A stretch of 64,000 nt of DNA, taken from an uncultured Kordiimonas sp. (GTDB taxonomy: Bacteria; Pseudomonadota; Alphaproteobacteria; Sphingomonadales; Kordiimonadaceae). Where the stretch lies: positions 19,519 to 83,518 of the forward strand of contig CANLMI010000005.1 in NCBI GenBank assembly GCA_947492375.1, in the 5' to 3' direction. Below the pieces are notes generated by a model, which made no database searches, was not told the origin of the DNA, and saw only the letters and a program-made list of their open reading frames with translations. A program made the translations under genes and the position numbers. The first letter of the stretch is position 1. Every line of letters begins with the position of its first letter. Below are positions 1 through 8,351 of the stretch, one piece after another.

Positions 1-959
1 ATATATTAGAGCGCACTCAATACCCTTTACATCGACATAATTATTCAACAGAAGACCTCAGCATTCCCAACCAAGATGCGATTATATCGGGGACATTAAC
101 GTCCCCGGTAGGTATTTCCAAACCTCCTCTCGCAATACTCGTTTCGGGTTCAGGCCAACAGGATCGTAATTCAACAGTATTTGATCATCGACCGTTTGCC
201 GTTTTAGCCGATTATCTCACCCGGCAAGGTATAGCCGTATTTAGGTATGATGATCGAGGTGTAGGCAGTTCAACAGGTACATTCTCTGGGGCCACCACTA
301 ATGATTTTGCAAATGACCTTAAAACTGTATCCAGATATTTTGATGTGAATGGGGGTTACAGATATCTAGGATTTGTTGGGCATAGCGAAGGCGGTATTAT
401 TAGTCAATTAGCCGTTAATGAGGATACAGACTTTATTATCTTACTGGCGACTCCGGGCATTAATTTTTCTGACATTCTAATTGAGCAGGCATTGGAATAT
501 CAGAAAAATTACGGCCTGGATTTTATCTCAATAGATCTCCAAAAAAAAGCCCATGAAATCGCTGCCTCGGATACTGCTGATATAACTCAAATATTAAAAA
601 AAACACTAAACAATAATAATCCCCAAGTTCTCAAATATATCGAAGTTATGAACAGCAAATGGATGCGGTTTCTCCTAAGGCATAAGCCCGAAATGGTACT
701 GTCTAATATCAATATCCCGGTATTAGCGCTTAATGGTTCGCTTGATACACAAGTAACAGCGAAACCTAATCTTGAGGCTATTGGAACAGCCTTACTAAAC
801 CATAATGATGACGTAACGATTAAAAAGCTTGAAGGCCTTAATCATCTGTTCCAGCCAGCGGTAACCGGCAATATCGCAGAATATCGAAATATAAACGAGA
901 CTTTTTCACCTGATGCAATGGCAATTATTGCTGAATGGATCAACCATAGATTTCAATAA
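1..959 (+). CDS. alpha/beta hydrolase, 5' end outside window
   Basis: The frame is already open at the window edge (first full codon at base 3), so the N-terminus is missing; an ATG at 345 is internal because the conserved core starts well before it. Visible in order: an oxyanion-type loop with GSGQQDRN, the strand motif YDDRGVGSS, the nucleophile elbow GHSEGG (Ser), an acid candidate in NGSLDTQV, and a histidine in GLNHLFQP. These form the Ser-Asp-His triad of the alpha/beta hydrolase fold, closest in pattern to EstA/dienelactone-hydrolase-like esterases. The substrate cannot be told. It is followed 65 bp later by an SdpI-like gene on the same strand. Confidence 0.85.
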   Translation, partial: ILERTQYPLHRHNYSTEDLSIPNQDAIISGTLTSPVGISKPPLAILVSGSGQQDRNSTVFDHRPFAVLADYLTRQGIAVFRYDDRGVGSSTGTFSGATTNDFANDLKTVSRYFDVNGGYRYLGFVGHSEGGIISQLAVNEDTDFIILLATPGINFSDILIEQALEYQKNYGLDFISIDLQKKAHEIAASDTADITQILKKTLNNNNPQVLKYIEVMNSKWMRFLLRHKPEMVLSNINIPVLALNGSLDTQVTAKPNLEAIGTALLNHNDDVTIKKLEGLNHLFQPAVTGNIAEYRNINETFSPDAMAIIAEWINHRFQ

Positions 960-1024
960 GAATATTGTTATCCCTATTAATAATATGCTATTTTCATATT
1001 AAACATTAGTTGGAGTAAAACAAC

Positions 1025-1345
1025 ATGGTAAAGATGTTAAGCACATTCACTTACGGACTACCTACTCTTATGTTTTTAGTTTCAATCCCAATGATTTTCA
1101 AATGGATAAGTCCGAACTCGTTCTATGGCTACCGAACACAATACACACTTAGTTCCCCAGAAATTTGGTACGCAGCTAATATGAAGATGGGAATAGCTAC
1201 AGCTATAGCATCTATAATAGCAATAGTTGTAAGCCATTATATTGTGTCGAACTCTTCAGCTCAGATAGAGCATAGGTATGCTTACGCTATGATTTCAGGT
1301 ATGTTAATCATTTTGCTTAGTATGGTTCTAGTAGCGTCAAACTAG
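1025..1345 (+). CDS. SdpI-like small membrane protein
   Basis: A 106-residue protein with three hydrophobic segments (about residues 7-27, 55-74 and 86-103). The stretch around FYGYRTQYTLSSPEIWY, followed by AANMKMG, matches the signature of the SdpI C-terminal family, integral membrane proteins typified by the Bacillus SdpI immunity protein; most proteobacterial members are uncharacterised. An SD-like GGAG lies 11 nt upstream of the ATG. It converges on the RiPP operon. An immunity role toward the nearby RiPP is tempting, since SdpI itself is an immunity protein, but this is only inference from position. Confidence 0.7.
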   Translation: MVKMLSTFTYGLPTLMFLVSIPMIFKWISPNSFYGYRTQYTLSSPEIWYAANMKMGIATAIASIIAIVVSHYIVSNSSAQIEHRYAYAMISGMLIILLSMVLVASN

Positions 1346-1352
1346 AGAGAAA

Positions 1353-1378
1353 TGCCCCACAATTGTTAATGTGGGGCA
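1353..1378. terminator. hairpin between convergent genes
   Basis: A perfect 9-bp inverted repeat, TGCCCCACA at 1353-1361 and TGTGGGGCA at 1370-1378, with an 8-nt loop. It sits in the 40-bp gap between the SdpI-like gene (plus) and the radical SAM gene (minus), so it could stop transcription from both sides. There is no clear U-tract on either side, so intrinsic termination efficiency is uncertain. Confidence 0.55.
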
Positions 1379-1385
1379 CAATGCA

Positions 1386-2789
1386 CTAACCTGTATGTTG
1401 AACCAATCCATACGTATTGAATTCGTCCAAAAGCTTTGCAACAAGAAACGGATTACCGCCTTCTTTGGTATATTTTTTTACTATATCCTTTGGTGACATA
1501 TCGCCATCAGCTATCATCGGCCCAATTTTCTCAAATAATTTACTTTCAATGACAATGGCATCATTGGTGAACGCAAAATGGCCATCAACATTCATATAAG
1601 TAAAATTCTCATCAAACCGTATTGGCAAATCTGTCTTTAATTTTTGAAGCTCCATATTCGCTTCAATCAATTCAAGCAGTTTTCTTTCATAATCCTCTGT
1701 GTCTGTATATACAGCCTCTGCGTGAACCACATAACCATTCGGCCATTTTTCTGAAGGCATTGTCGGACTCACAAGTCTAATAGTTTTCCTGAGGATATTA
1801 ACAAGGAAGCCTGAGACACATGCAATCGTGGAGTTAGTCATTGTCGACTTCTTCGCTTCCTTGGTTTGCTCACCCTTTTCAGGTTTATACTTGAAAGCTC
1901 TACCTCCTGCCGACTTAATCGATTCAGACCCTACATTTTGCAGTACAAGCTCAACTCCTAATAGTTCTTCAGGCGTAAATTCCTCATGGACTTGCTTTAA
2001 GATTCTAGGTGTAAGAATAGAAAAACGGTTTACCGTAAAGCGAGACTTTTCCCAGAGTTTAAGAACCTTTCGCGTAAGCTCGATATTACGAAGGGGAATA
2101 GCCGAAGTGGTTTGGGGCATTATACCTGTGACTTCATAAAAAATCTCAAGGAATTCCGCATATTCGGGATTATCTAAAGGTTCAGTGGCCCAATAGCAAA
2201 ATCCATGATTCATTCCCGGACCCAAGACCCTTTGAGTACCTTGTAACATTTCCCGCCAATACTGGGCGCCATCATCTTTTAGGCTAAAATGGCCTTTAAA
2301 CTTTTTCGCGGAAATTCCGCAAAACCAACACCCCACCGAGCAACCATCAGAGATTTCGAAAGCTATAGGCGGATGAACAATACCTGAAGCGCCCGGGCCT
2401 AAGTCAATATTTGAACGGACTATTTGCCTATCTCGCCAAGCATCAAATAGAGGCGTCAAACCCTGAGAATTCGCAGACGTTATTATCTCGCCGCGATAAT
2501 AGTGCATATTTGTCATATGCATATTCCAGAGATGAGTCAATGGCCACTCTTCCTTAGTTGCAGTTTGCCGCTTTTCGATATATTCGGGATGGAAAACTGG
2601 CCGCAGTGTCTCCAGGTCAATTTCACATCCACACATTTTTGCAGCCGTTTTTAAATCTAGTTCATTATTGTTTATGGAGTTCCGATAGTCTTCGTCACCA
2701 GAATACCGCTCAAGAAAACGTTTTATATGAGCGAGGTTTCTGATTTCCGACTTACTCCTGCTTTTCAGAAATTGAGTGTATTTAGACAT
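1386..2789 (-). CDS. radical SAM RiPP maturase, PoyD-like peptide epimerase
   Basis: A 467-residue protein with the radical SAM cluster motif CSVGCWFC (Cys150, Cys154, Cys157; CX3CX2C), which binds a 4Fe-4S cluster and cleaves SAM. Length, an N-terminal helical region before the motif, and the flanking pattern (FEISDGC, then FCGIS) resemble PoyD/OspD-type epimerases, which convert L- to D-residues in RiPP cores. It is the last gene of an operon and lies 27 bp after a precursor with an Ala/Val-rich core of the kind such enzymes act on. GGAG seven nt before the ATG fixes the start. Another radical SAM peptide modification (for example thioether formation) is possible; no SPASM Cys-rich C-terminal domain is seen. 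Confidence 0.75.
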   Translation of the reverse strand: MSKYTQFLKSRSKSEIRNLAHIKRFLERYSGDEDYRNSINNNELDLKTAAKMCGCEIDLETLRPVFHPEYIEKRQTATKEEWPLTHLWNMHMTNMHYYRGEIITSANSQGLTPLFDAWRDRQIVRSNIDLGPGASGIVHPPIAFEISDGCSVGCWFCGISAKKFKGHFSLKDDGAQYWREMLQGTQRVLGPGMNHGFCYWATEPLDNPEYAEFLEIFYEVTGIMPQTTSAIPLRNIELTRKVLKLWEKSRFTVNRFSILTPRILKQVHEEFTPEELLGVELVLQNVGSESIKSAGGRAFKYKPEKGEQTKEAKKSTMTNSTIACVSGFLVNILRKTIRLVSPTMPSEKWPNGYVVHAEAVYTDTEDYERKLLELIEANMELQKLKTDLPIRFDENFTYMNVDGHFAFTNDAIVIESKLFEKIGPMIADGDMSPKDIVKKYTKEGGNPFLVAKLLDEFNTYGLVQHTG

Positions 2790-2816
2790 ACCAAAACTCC
2801 ATAATATAGCTATATG

Positions 2817-3353
2817 TTAGACAGGAAGTTGAACTGTAGATACAGAACCACGTCCCTCTTGTTCGAAATCAACAAAATCAGGGTCTGGTGCTAAAACTGG
2901 ATCACCGGGACGGCCGCCGCCTCCGCCGCCGCCGCCAACACCGAAGGCGCCAACCGTACTAAATGTTGTTACGAAAGTTGCAGCAAGAGCTGCTGCAAAG
3001 CCACCAGCACTAATCACGGCCGCTACAGAAACCACTGCCGCTGCATAAACAACGGCCGCTACCGCTACAAGAACGACGGCCGCAACGCCCACGCCGCCAC
3101 CTACTTGTTCCAGTTGTTTGCGATCAAGCTCTCTCAGCTCACCGTTATCATCTTTTATTAGAGCCTTTTCAGGCAAAGCATCTTTAAACTCAGCAGCAAT
3201 TTCTTTTTCCACCAAGTCCTGTTTTAGATCGTAACCAAGCTCATTTGCCCGGTTGATCATTGTTCTGAAATCAAAGTCTTCTGTTAAACATGCTTCGATT
3301 ATTTCATCATTGACGGTAATATCGTCAGCAAATTTTTGCATTTCAGCAAGCAT
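2817..3353 (-). CDS. RiPP precursor, Nif11-like leader and hydrophobic core
   Basis: The ATG at 3353 is chosen over an upstream in-frame one because GGAG lies seven nt before it; it overlaps the exporter gene by 11 nt. The product has 178 residues. Residues 1-87 form a Nif11-like leader: amphipathic N-terminal helix (MLAEMQKFADD), a LGYDL segment, and a cleavage-type end LDRKQLEQVGGG. Residues 88-140 are almost entirely Val, Ala, Gly and Ser, then comes a run of eight Gly (140-147) and an acidic, Pro-containing tail to residue 178. The C39 peptidase of the adjacent exporter would cut after the double glycine. The Val/Ala-rich core recalls proteusins such as polytheonamide, whose residues are epimerised. 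Confidence 0.72.
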   Translation of the reverse strand: MLAEMQKFADDITVNDEIIEACLTEDFDFRTMINRANELGYDLKQDLVEKEIAAEFKDALPEKALIKDDNGELRELDRKQLEQVGGGVGVAAVVLVAVAAVVYAAAVVSVAAVISAGGFAAALAATFVTTFSTVGAFGVGGGGGGGGRPGDPVLAPDPDFVDFEQEGRGSVSTVQLPV

Positions 3354-5445
3354 ACTGCTTCTCCAAAATAATTTCGTTAAAATCGATAACCCGATCAACC
3401 GATTTAATTGTTTCCGGTCTATGGGCTATTATTATTCGCGTAATTCCCAAGCTAGACACTGAGGAATTAACCATTCTTTCTGTTTCAATATCTAAGTGCG
3501 CAGTCCCTTCATCCATAAATAAAATTTTAGGTTGCCGATAAAGAGCACGTGCTAACATCAGGCGCTGCTTTTGCCCTCCTGATAACACTGACCCCATATC
3601 TCCAATGAGGCTCTCATAGCCCATTGGCATTGCCATGATATCGTTGTGAATCATGGCTCGTTGCGCAGCTCGCATGATTTCCCGCCTTTCAGGGGCACTA
3701 TCGAAGAATGAAATATTTTCAGATATAGACCCTGTAAGTAGGTCATCATCTTGCATCACTACGCCAATCTGTTTTCGAAAATCAGTAAGGCCATATTCAT
3801 TGATCGGGCGATCATCGATCAATACTTGCCCAACTGATGGTTGGAACAGTCCTGTCATAATTTTTAGAAGAGTTGTTTTGCCACATCCAGAGGGGCCAAT
3901 TATTGCGACACTTTCCCCAGCTTTAATATGTATATTGACGTCATTTAAGACATTGGGGTTGTCCATCGAATATTTGTAACTGACATTTTGGCATGTAATT
4001 GAACCAGTCAATATCGGATGATCGGAAACATTATCCAATTCTTCACCCTCTGTATGCGCAATATCGGCAATACGTTCCAGATGCAGACTTAGCATCCTGA
4101 ATTCAATCGCGCGCTCAACAAGGGCTGAAGCTTTTTCCGTAAAGTTTCGTTTATAAGCAAGAAAGGCAAACAACATCCCAACAGTGAAACCATCACCAGC
4201 CAAAACAAATTTTACGCCGATATAAATGAGAATTATTCTCTCCATGCCGAAGACAACAGAATTAGCGCTTGCAAACCAGATATTTAACTTTTGTAATCGA
4301 GCACCGTCATTAATCGTATCAGCGAACTTGTTTTGCCAAATTTGTTGGCGCCCAGCTTCGCCCCCAAACAGTTTCAGGCTGGTAATGCTACGTAAACTTT
4401 CAATAAAAGTGCTTTGCTCTTTAGCCTGAGTGACGATTAAATCTTCTTGTCTGGCTCGCAATGGCCTATAAGCAATCATTCGTAAGGCAAAATATATTGC
4501 CCAGGCAATTAAGGCTACGAACGCAAGTGCGGGGCTATAGACAAACATCAATACCAACGTTGTAATTGCCATTACTCCATCTAAAATACTTGCGATTAAC
4601 CCTTCTGTTAGCATGGCTTTTATTGGCGCCATTGAACCAAAACGTGAGACAATATCGCCAATATGACGTTTTTCGAAAAAATCGACAGGAAGCCGCAATA
4701 AGTGCCTGAAAAGGTTTCCCATCATCTGGAAGGACAACATACTGCCAAAGTAAAGCAGAACGTAGCTGCGAAGCGTCTGGGCAATTACATTAATCAGGGA
4801 AAACCCGCCAAATCCCAATGCCAGAACGAGAAGCAAATCAATATCAAAACTGGTTAAAACCTCATCAACTGCAATTTGAAGATAAAACGGGCTTGCAAGA
4901 ACAAAAAGTTGTAAAACAATCGATAAGACTAATAACTGAAGAAGATTGGTCTTTAAACCAAATAGCCTTCCCCATAAGTCAGAAAGCCGGAGAGTAGTTT
5001 TCTCCTTTCTTTTCTCAAACTTTTCAGTGGGGTTAAGCTCAAGTGCCACCCCTGTGAAATGTTTGGAAAATTCCTCATAATTATAGCTTCGCTCGCCTAA
5101 TGCGGGATCATGAATAGCAAACTTGTTTTTCGTTGCACTCTTCAGCACCACATAATGATTCATATCCCAATGAATTATTGCCGGCAGCCTTAAATTAAAT
5201 ACCTTATCGATGTCTAGCTTCACGCCGCGGTCATTGAACCCCAAACTATTAGCTACATCAGCAACTGACTTCATTGTCATACCGTGCATTGAAATTACGT
5301 GCCGCTGACGAAGAGCAACCAAGTCAGTTTGAAAACCATAATATCCGGCTATCATTGCGACACAGGCAAGGCCGCACTCACACGCCTCATTCTGCCGGAT
5401 CATAGGCAATTGCCGTTTTCCGGATAAATTAAGCATATTAAGCAT
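3343..5445 (-). CDS. C39-peptidase ABC exporter (bacteriocin/RiPP type)
   Basis: A 700-residue exporter in three parts. Residues 1-140 are a C39 cysteine peptidase: QNEACECGLAC (catalytic Cys with upstream Gln), the histidine in HWDMNHYVVL and the aspartate in HDPALGE. A six-helix membrane domain follows (about 160-440). The C-terminal ATPase has Walker A GPSGCGKTT, signature LSGGQKQR and Walker B ILFMDEG. This family cleaves leaders after a double glycine and exports the product across the inner membrane. It starts in a TAATG overlap with the HlyD gene and overlaps the precursor by 11 nt, so the three are translationally linked. An outer-membrane TolC-like partner is not in the window. Confidence 0.93.
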   Translation of the reverse strand: MLNMLNLSGKRQLPMIRQNEACECGLACVAMIAGYYGFQTDLVALRQRHVISMHGMTMKSVADVANSLGFNDRGVKLDIDKVFNLRLPAIIHWDMNHYVVLKSATKNKFAIHDPALGERSYNYEEFSKHFTGVALELNPTEKFEKRKEKTTLRLSDLWGRLFGLKTNLLQLLVLSIVLQLFVLASPFYLQIAVDEVLTSFDIDLLLVLALGFGGFSLINVIAQTLRSYVLLYFGSMLSFQMMGNLFRHLLRLPVDFFEKRHIGDIVSRFGSMAPIKAMLTEGLIASILDGVMAITTLVLMFVYSPALAFVALIAWAIYFALRMIAYRPLRARQEDLIVTQAKEQSTFIESLRSITSLKLFGGEAGRQQIWQNKFADTINDGARLQKLNIWFASANSVVFGMERIILIYIGVKFVLAGDGFTVGMLFAFLAYKRNFTEKASALVERAIEFRMLSLHLERIADIAHTEGEELDNVSDHPILTGSITCQNVSYKYSMDNPNVLNDVNIHIKAGESVAIIGPSGCGKTTLLKIMTGLFQPSVGQVLIDDRPINEYGLTDFRKQIGVVMQDDDLLTGSISENISFFDSAPERREIMRAAQRAMIHNDIMAMPMGYESLIGDMGSVLSGGQKQRLMLARALYRQPKILFMDEGTAHLDIETERMVNSSVSSLGITRIIIAHRPETIKSVDRVIDFNEIILEKQYAC

Positions 5446-6680
5446 TAGCTGCGTCCCCCAATGCTTTTTAAAGGCTCAAGTAACCAATCAATGAAACTCC
5501 GCTTTTCGAGAATGATGTTTGCCTCTAACTGCATCCCTAATTGCAGCTCTATTCTCTTGCCCGCTATATTTAACCCTGTCTCTTCCAATGAAGCTGTTAT
5601 CCTGTAAACAGGCTCTTGTAATGCAATGGGAGCTGAAATCTCAGCAGGTGACAAAATAGTCTCGGTGACTTTTGTTATTGTTGCCGGAAAAGATCCAAAT
5701 CGCTGATATGGGAATGCTGCATACAAAAGCCGAACATCTTGCCCTTCCTCAACAAAACCAACCGCACGACTAGGAACATACAATTGCGCTACAAGTTCAC
5801 TGTTTTCTGGTAGGATTGTGAGAACAGGTTGTTGAGGAACAAGGCTCTGTCCCACTGTATTACTGGTAATGGATGAAACACGCCCAGAGACCGGGGCTTT
5901 AATTATATATGTTTTGCTACCCTGTAATTCCGCTTCCCGGGTATCCATCTCAATTAATTGTGCCTTTAGCCGTGCTACGCGAGCTTCAGTTTCTCCCGGC
6001 AATTGATCCATTCTAATGTTTAGTTGGGCTAATCTGGCCTCTGCATTTTTATGTTCTTGCTCTCTTAAGGTTCCTTGGGCTTTCTGACTGAGCCAGGATT
6101 GCCTGCGGCGTTCACTTTCAGCTTTAGATATAAACCCTTTACCAAGTAGCTCTTGAACATCATCGTACCCTGCTTGAGCAGATAAGATGATCTCCTTTTG
6201 TAATTCAATTTGATATATCAGAGAGGCTATTTCCAGTTTAACAGCCTGTATTTCAGCCCGCATACGGCTTTGTTCAGAAGCTAATTGGTTTTCTTCAATT
6301 GTAATCTGGTTCTTTAAGTTTTGCCTCTGATCTGCAATAGCTAATAGCGAGCGAGCCTCGACCGAAGTGTCTGCCAGTGCTTGCTCCGCACGAACAGACA
6401 AAAGGGGATCACCAACTCTTACACGCTCGCCCTCATGGACATATATTTCTGATACTGTACCGAAACGACCTGCTTGAATTTTCGCAAGGCCTTTGGTTGG
6501 CACCAAATAACCAGATACACGCTCTGTTCGGGCGTAAGAACCGGTAAACAAAACCAGAAGCAATAAGCCTACTAACCCGCCGATTAAACCAGTGATTATT
6601 TTAAACGAGACAGGATTTGTTAGAAAAACATCCCCATGTAATTTCTGTTTCCGTGCCTCAACGACTTCTGATCTAAACAA
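5445..6680 (-). CDS. HlyD-family periplasmic adaptor of the RiPP exporter
   Basis: A 411-residue membrane-fusion protein: short cytosolic N-terminus, one membrane helix (about residues 29-47), a biotinyl-lipoyl half around GRFGTVSEIYVHEGERVRVG, a long coiled-coil hairpin (about 95-245), the second lipoyl half (IKAPVSGRVSS) and a beta-barrel end. Such proteins bridge an ABC exporter to an outer-membrane duct. The start appears to be TTG at 6680 with GAAGG about nine nt upstream; no ATG fits. It is the first gene of the minus-strand RiPP operon, so the promoter should lie in 6681-7077. Confidence 0.9.
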   Translation of the reverse strand: MFRSEVVEARKQKLHGDVFLTNPVSFKIITGLIGGLVGLLLLVLFTGSYARTERVSGYLVPTKGLAKIQAGRFGTVSEIYVHEGERVRVGDPLLSVRAEQALADTSVEARSLLAIADQRQNLKNQITIEENQLASEQSRMRAEIQAVKLEIASLIYQIELQKEIILSAQAGYDDVQELLGKGFISKAESERRRQSWLSQKAQGTLREQEHKNAEARLAQLNIRMDQLPGETEARVARLKAQLIEMDTREAELQGSKTYIIKAPVSGRVSSITSNTVGQSLVPQQPVLTILPENSELVAQLYVPSRAVGFVEEGQDVRLLYAAFPYQRFGSFPATITKVTETILSPAEISAPIALQEPVYRITASLEETGLNIAGKRIELQLGMQLEANIILEKRSFIDWLLEPLKSIGGRS

Positions 6681-7077
6681 GACCTATACCCTTCGCTTAT
6701 ATCCACCCTCCCAAACGGGATATAGCGAAAGTAATAGTTTACACCAAAAAATAGAAAGTAACGATTATATGAGAATCATGTTATCGATAAAGATGAACAT
6801 ACTATATAAATAGTAGTAAATTAACGAATTTCTTACCTTGACTTTATGGGTCAGGCCTAAAAAAAATAATGAAATATATAAGGTTAGTTTTGGAGCAGCC
6901 TTGGAAATAACAGCACATTATTTACCATAAAATTTATAAGAAATTAGCGAAGAAAATAGTGAAAAATTTTCAATTCACAAGAAATTGATACTGAAAAAAG
7001 AGTGTAATTTATATGTTAAGAATTAAATTTTCGAGACTGATTAAATCAAATATCAATGATTACTGCAATTTTTTGAG
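6681..7077. other. non-coding gap upstream of the RiPP operon
   Basis: About 400 bp without a credible gene, very AT-rich. It must hold the RiPP operon promoter (minus strand) and the 3' end of the unknown gene at 7078-7503. A short inverted repeat TGAC-N6-GTCA lies near 6840. No clear -35/-10 pair could be assigned with confidence. Confidence 0.5.
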
Positions 7078-7503
7078 CTAATGAATTTCATTCAGATATT
7101 TTTCAAGATACTTCCGCTCAATCTGAGTTATGTCAGAACGTTTGATAGTTGCCATTAAGGCTTCACGTTTAGCCGATCTAGAATTTGAAACCCCACCATA
7201 TTCAGCCACTTCCCAATAAAAATCCGCATCTTCTTTAGGAACCCAAACTTCCCAAAACCAAATTTGTTCAGAAAACCACTCGACAACCAATTCTAAACTT
7301 CCAAAATTCTTAACATATGGCCGAATTGTATAAGTTTGGTGTCTTGGATTACAGACACTCTCAACATTCTCGCCCAGAATGGATAAATCATTATATGATC
7401 GAATATGCAATTTTGAATTCTCCCATTTAAATAATGATTGTCCTATAAATCCTTTATTGTTTGCCATAGAAACCAGAACTCCCATAAAGTCCAAAGTATT
7501 CAA
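7078..7503 (-). CDS. hypothetical protein, downstream partner of XRE regulator
   Basis: A 141-residue protein that I do not recognise. It is rich in Trp and Tyr in the middle (VEWFSEQIWFWEVWVP) and ends in a charged helical stretch. No signal peptide or membrane helix is evident. Its ATG overlaps the stop of the XRE regulator gene by four nt, so the two form a coupled pair. That arrangement is common for regulator/effector or toxin-antitoxin-like pairs, but nothing in the sequence proves such a role. Confidence 0.6.
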   Translation of the reverse strand: MNTLDFMGVLVSMANNKGFIGQSLFKWENSKLHIRSYNDLSILGENVESVCNPRHQTYTIRPYVKNFGSLELVVEWFSEQIWFWEVWVPKEDADFYWEVAEYGGVSNSRSAKREALMATIKRSDITQIERKYLEKYLNEIH

Positions 7504-7889
7504 TAGTCCAATTCAATAAATGAAATAAGTTTTTGTAATTTCTCAATAGGAAGAGAACGAATAAGTATCGACACTTCTTTTACCAATCTATCATGATCCG
7601 TAGGTTCTTTTTCAATAGGAAACAAGAAAAATTCCACAACATCACAATCTAATGCTTCTGCAATTTCAAAAAGAAGATCAACCCGCGGTACGGTTTTCAC
7701 GCGCTCAGTGTGCGATATAACATCAAGTGTCCGATCAACTTTCTCAGCAAGGTTGTCTTGTGTCAAACCACGCATCTTACGAAAATGCTTGATTCGACCA
7801 GCAAGTCCTTGGAGGAATAGACGTATTTCTTCATCTCTATTTGACATGACGTAAACGTTAAACTCAAACACTTCATCCGAAAACCGCAT
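7500..7889 (-). CDS. XRE-family transcriptional regulator
   Basis: The product carries a Cro/C1-type helix-turn-helix around FRKMRGLTQDNLAEKVDRTL (about residues 36-60), with DLLFEIAEALDCDVVEFF closing the five-helix bundle, and a C-terminal helix that may dimerise. The ORF can start at 7889 (129 aa) or at an internal ATG at 7847 (115 aa); neither has a good ribosome binding site, so the start is uncertain. It is divergent from a second XRE gene at 7979, with a perfect inverted repeat between them (7892-7922) that is a likely operator for one or both. Confidence 0.8.
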   Translation of the reverse strand: MRFSDEVFEFNVYVMSNRDEEIRLFLQGLAGRIKHFRKMRGLTQDNLAEKVDRTLDVISHTERVKTVPRVDLLFEIAEALDCDVVEFFLFPIEKEPTDHDRLVKEVSILIRSLPIEKLQKLISFIELDY

Positions 7890-7891
7890 GA

Positions 7892-7922
7892 AATACGAAT
7901 TTATACATTTACTATTCGTATT
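7892..7922. promoter_or_regulatory. inverted-repeat operator between divergent XRE genes
   Basis: AATACGAAT at 7892-7900 and ATTCGTATT at 7914-7922 form a perfect 9-bp inverted repeat with a 13-bp spacer. A further half-like ATTCGTT lies near 7955. It sits in the 90-bp gap between two divergent XRE regulator genes, the usual place for a lambda-type repressor operator. Confidence 0.6.
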
Positions 7923-7978
7923 ATTATTAGTATATAATAAACAACCTATGTGTTTATTCGTTCTAGGAAGTTAACCAA

Positions 7979-8341
7979 TTGTCTGTTATCGATCCAATAA
8001 ACAATCATGTCGGAAAACGAGTAAAAAAAAGAAGGCGTGAACTCGGTTTAAACCAGCATCAACTCTCCGAAAAACTACAAATCTGTTACCAACAATTGTG
8101 GAAAAATGAGGAAGGTATTAATCAAATAGGCAGTTCGAGACTTTATCGAATAGCTGCCATACTTGGTGTCTCGATTTCATATTTTTTTGACGGAATTCCT
8201 ACAAACAGGAATCATAATAAAGTCAAAAAAGAACTAGCCCCTACTATAGACGAAATAAATGAGTTTTTAGTCATAATTGCGAGGATAAATGATCCAATCA
8301 AGCTTCGTAAACTCGCTTTAATCCTTGACGCATTAAAATAA
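7979..8341 (+). CDS. XRE-family transcriptional regulator
   Basis: A 120-residue protein starting at TTG with AGGAAG about eight nt upstream. The helix-turn-helix lies at about residues 12-65: VGKRVKKRRRELGLNQHQLS, then a recognition-helix region CYQQLWKNEEG and the closing RIAAILGVSISYFFDG. This is the classic alphaproteobacterial phage-repressor-like XRE layout. A basic patch (KKRRR) precedes the HTH. It is divergent from the XRE gene at 7500-7889 and ends 10 bp before the convergent RES gene. Confidence 0.85.
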   Translation: MSVIDPINNHVGKRVKKRRRELGLNQHQLSEKLQICYQQLWKNEEGINQIGSSRLYRIAAILGVSISYFFDGIPTNRNHNKVKKELAPTIDEINEFLVIIARINDPIKLRKLALILDALK

Positions 8342-8351
8342 GGATAGAAGG

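Noticed and set aside
3354..3398. longer N-terminus for the RiPP precursor
   Set aside because: The extra 15 residues lie inside the exporter gene and the downstream ATG has a clear GGAG.
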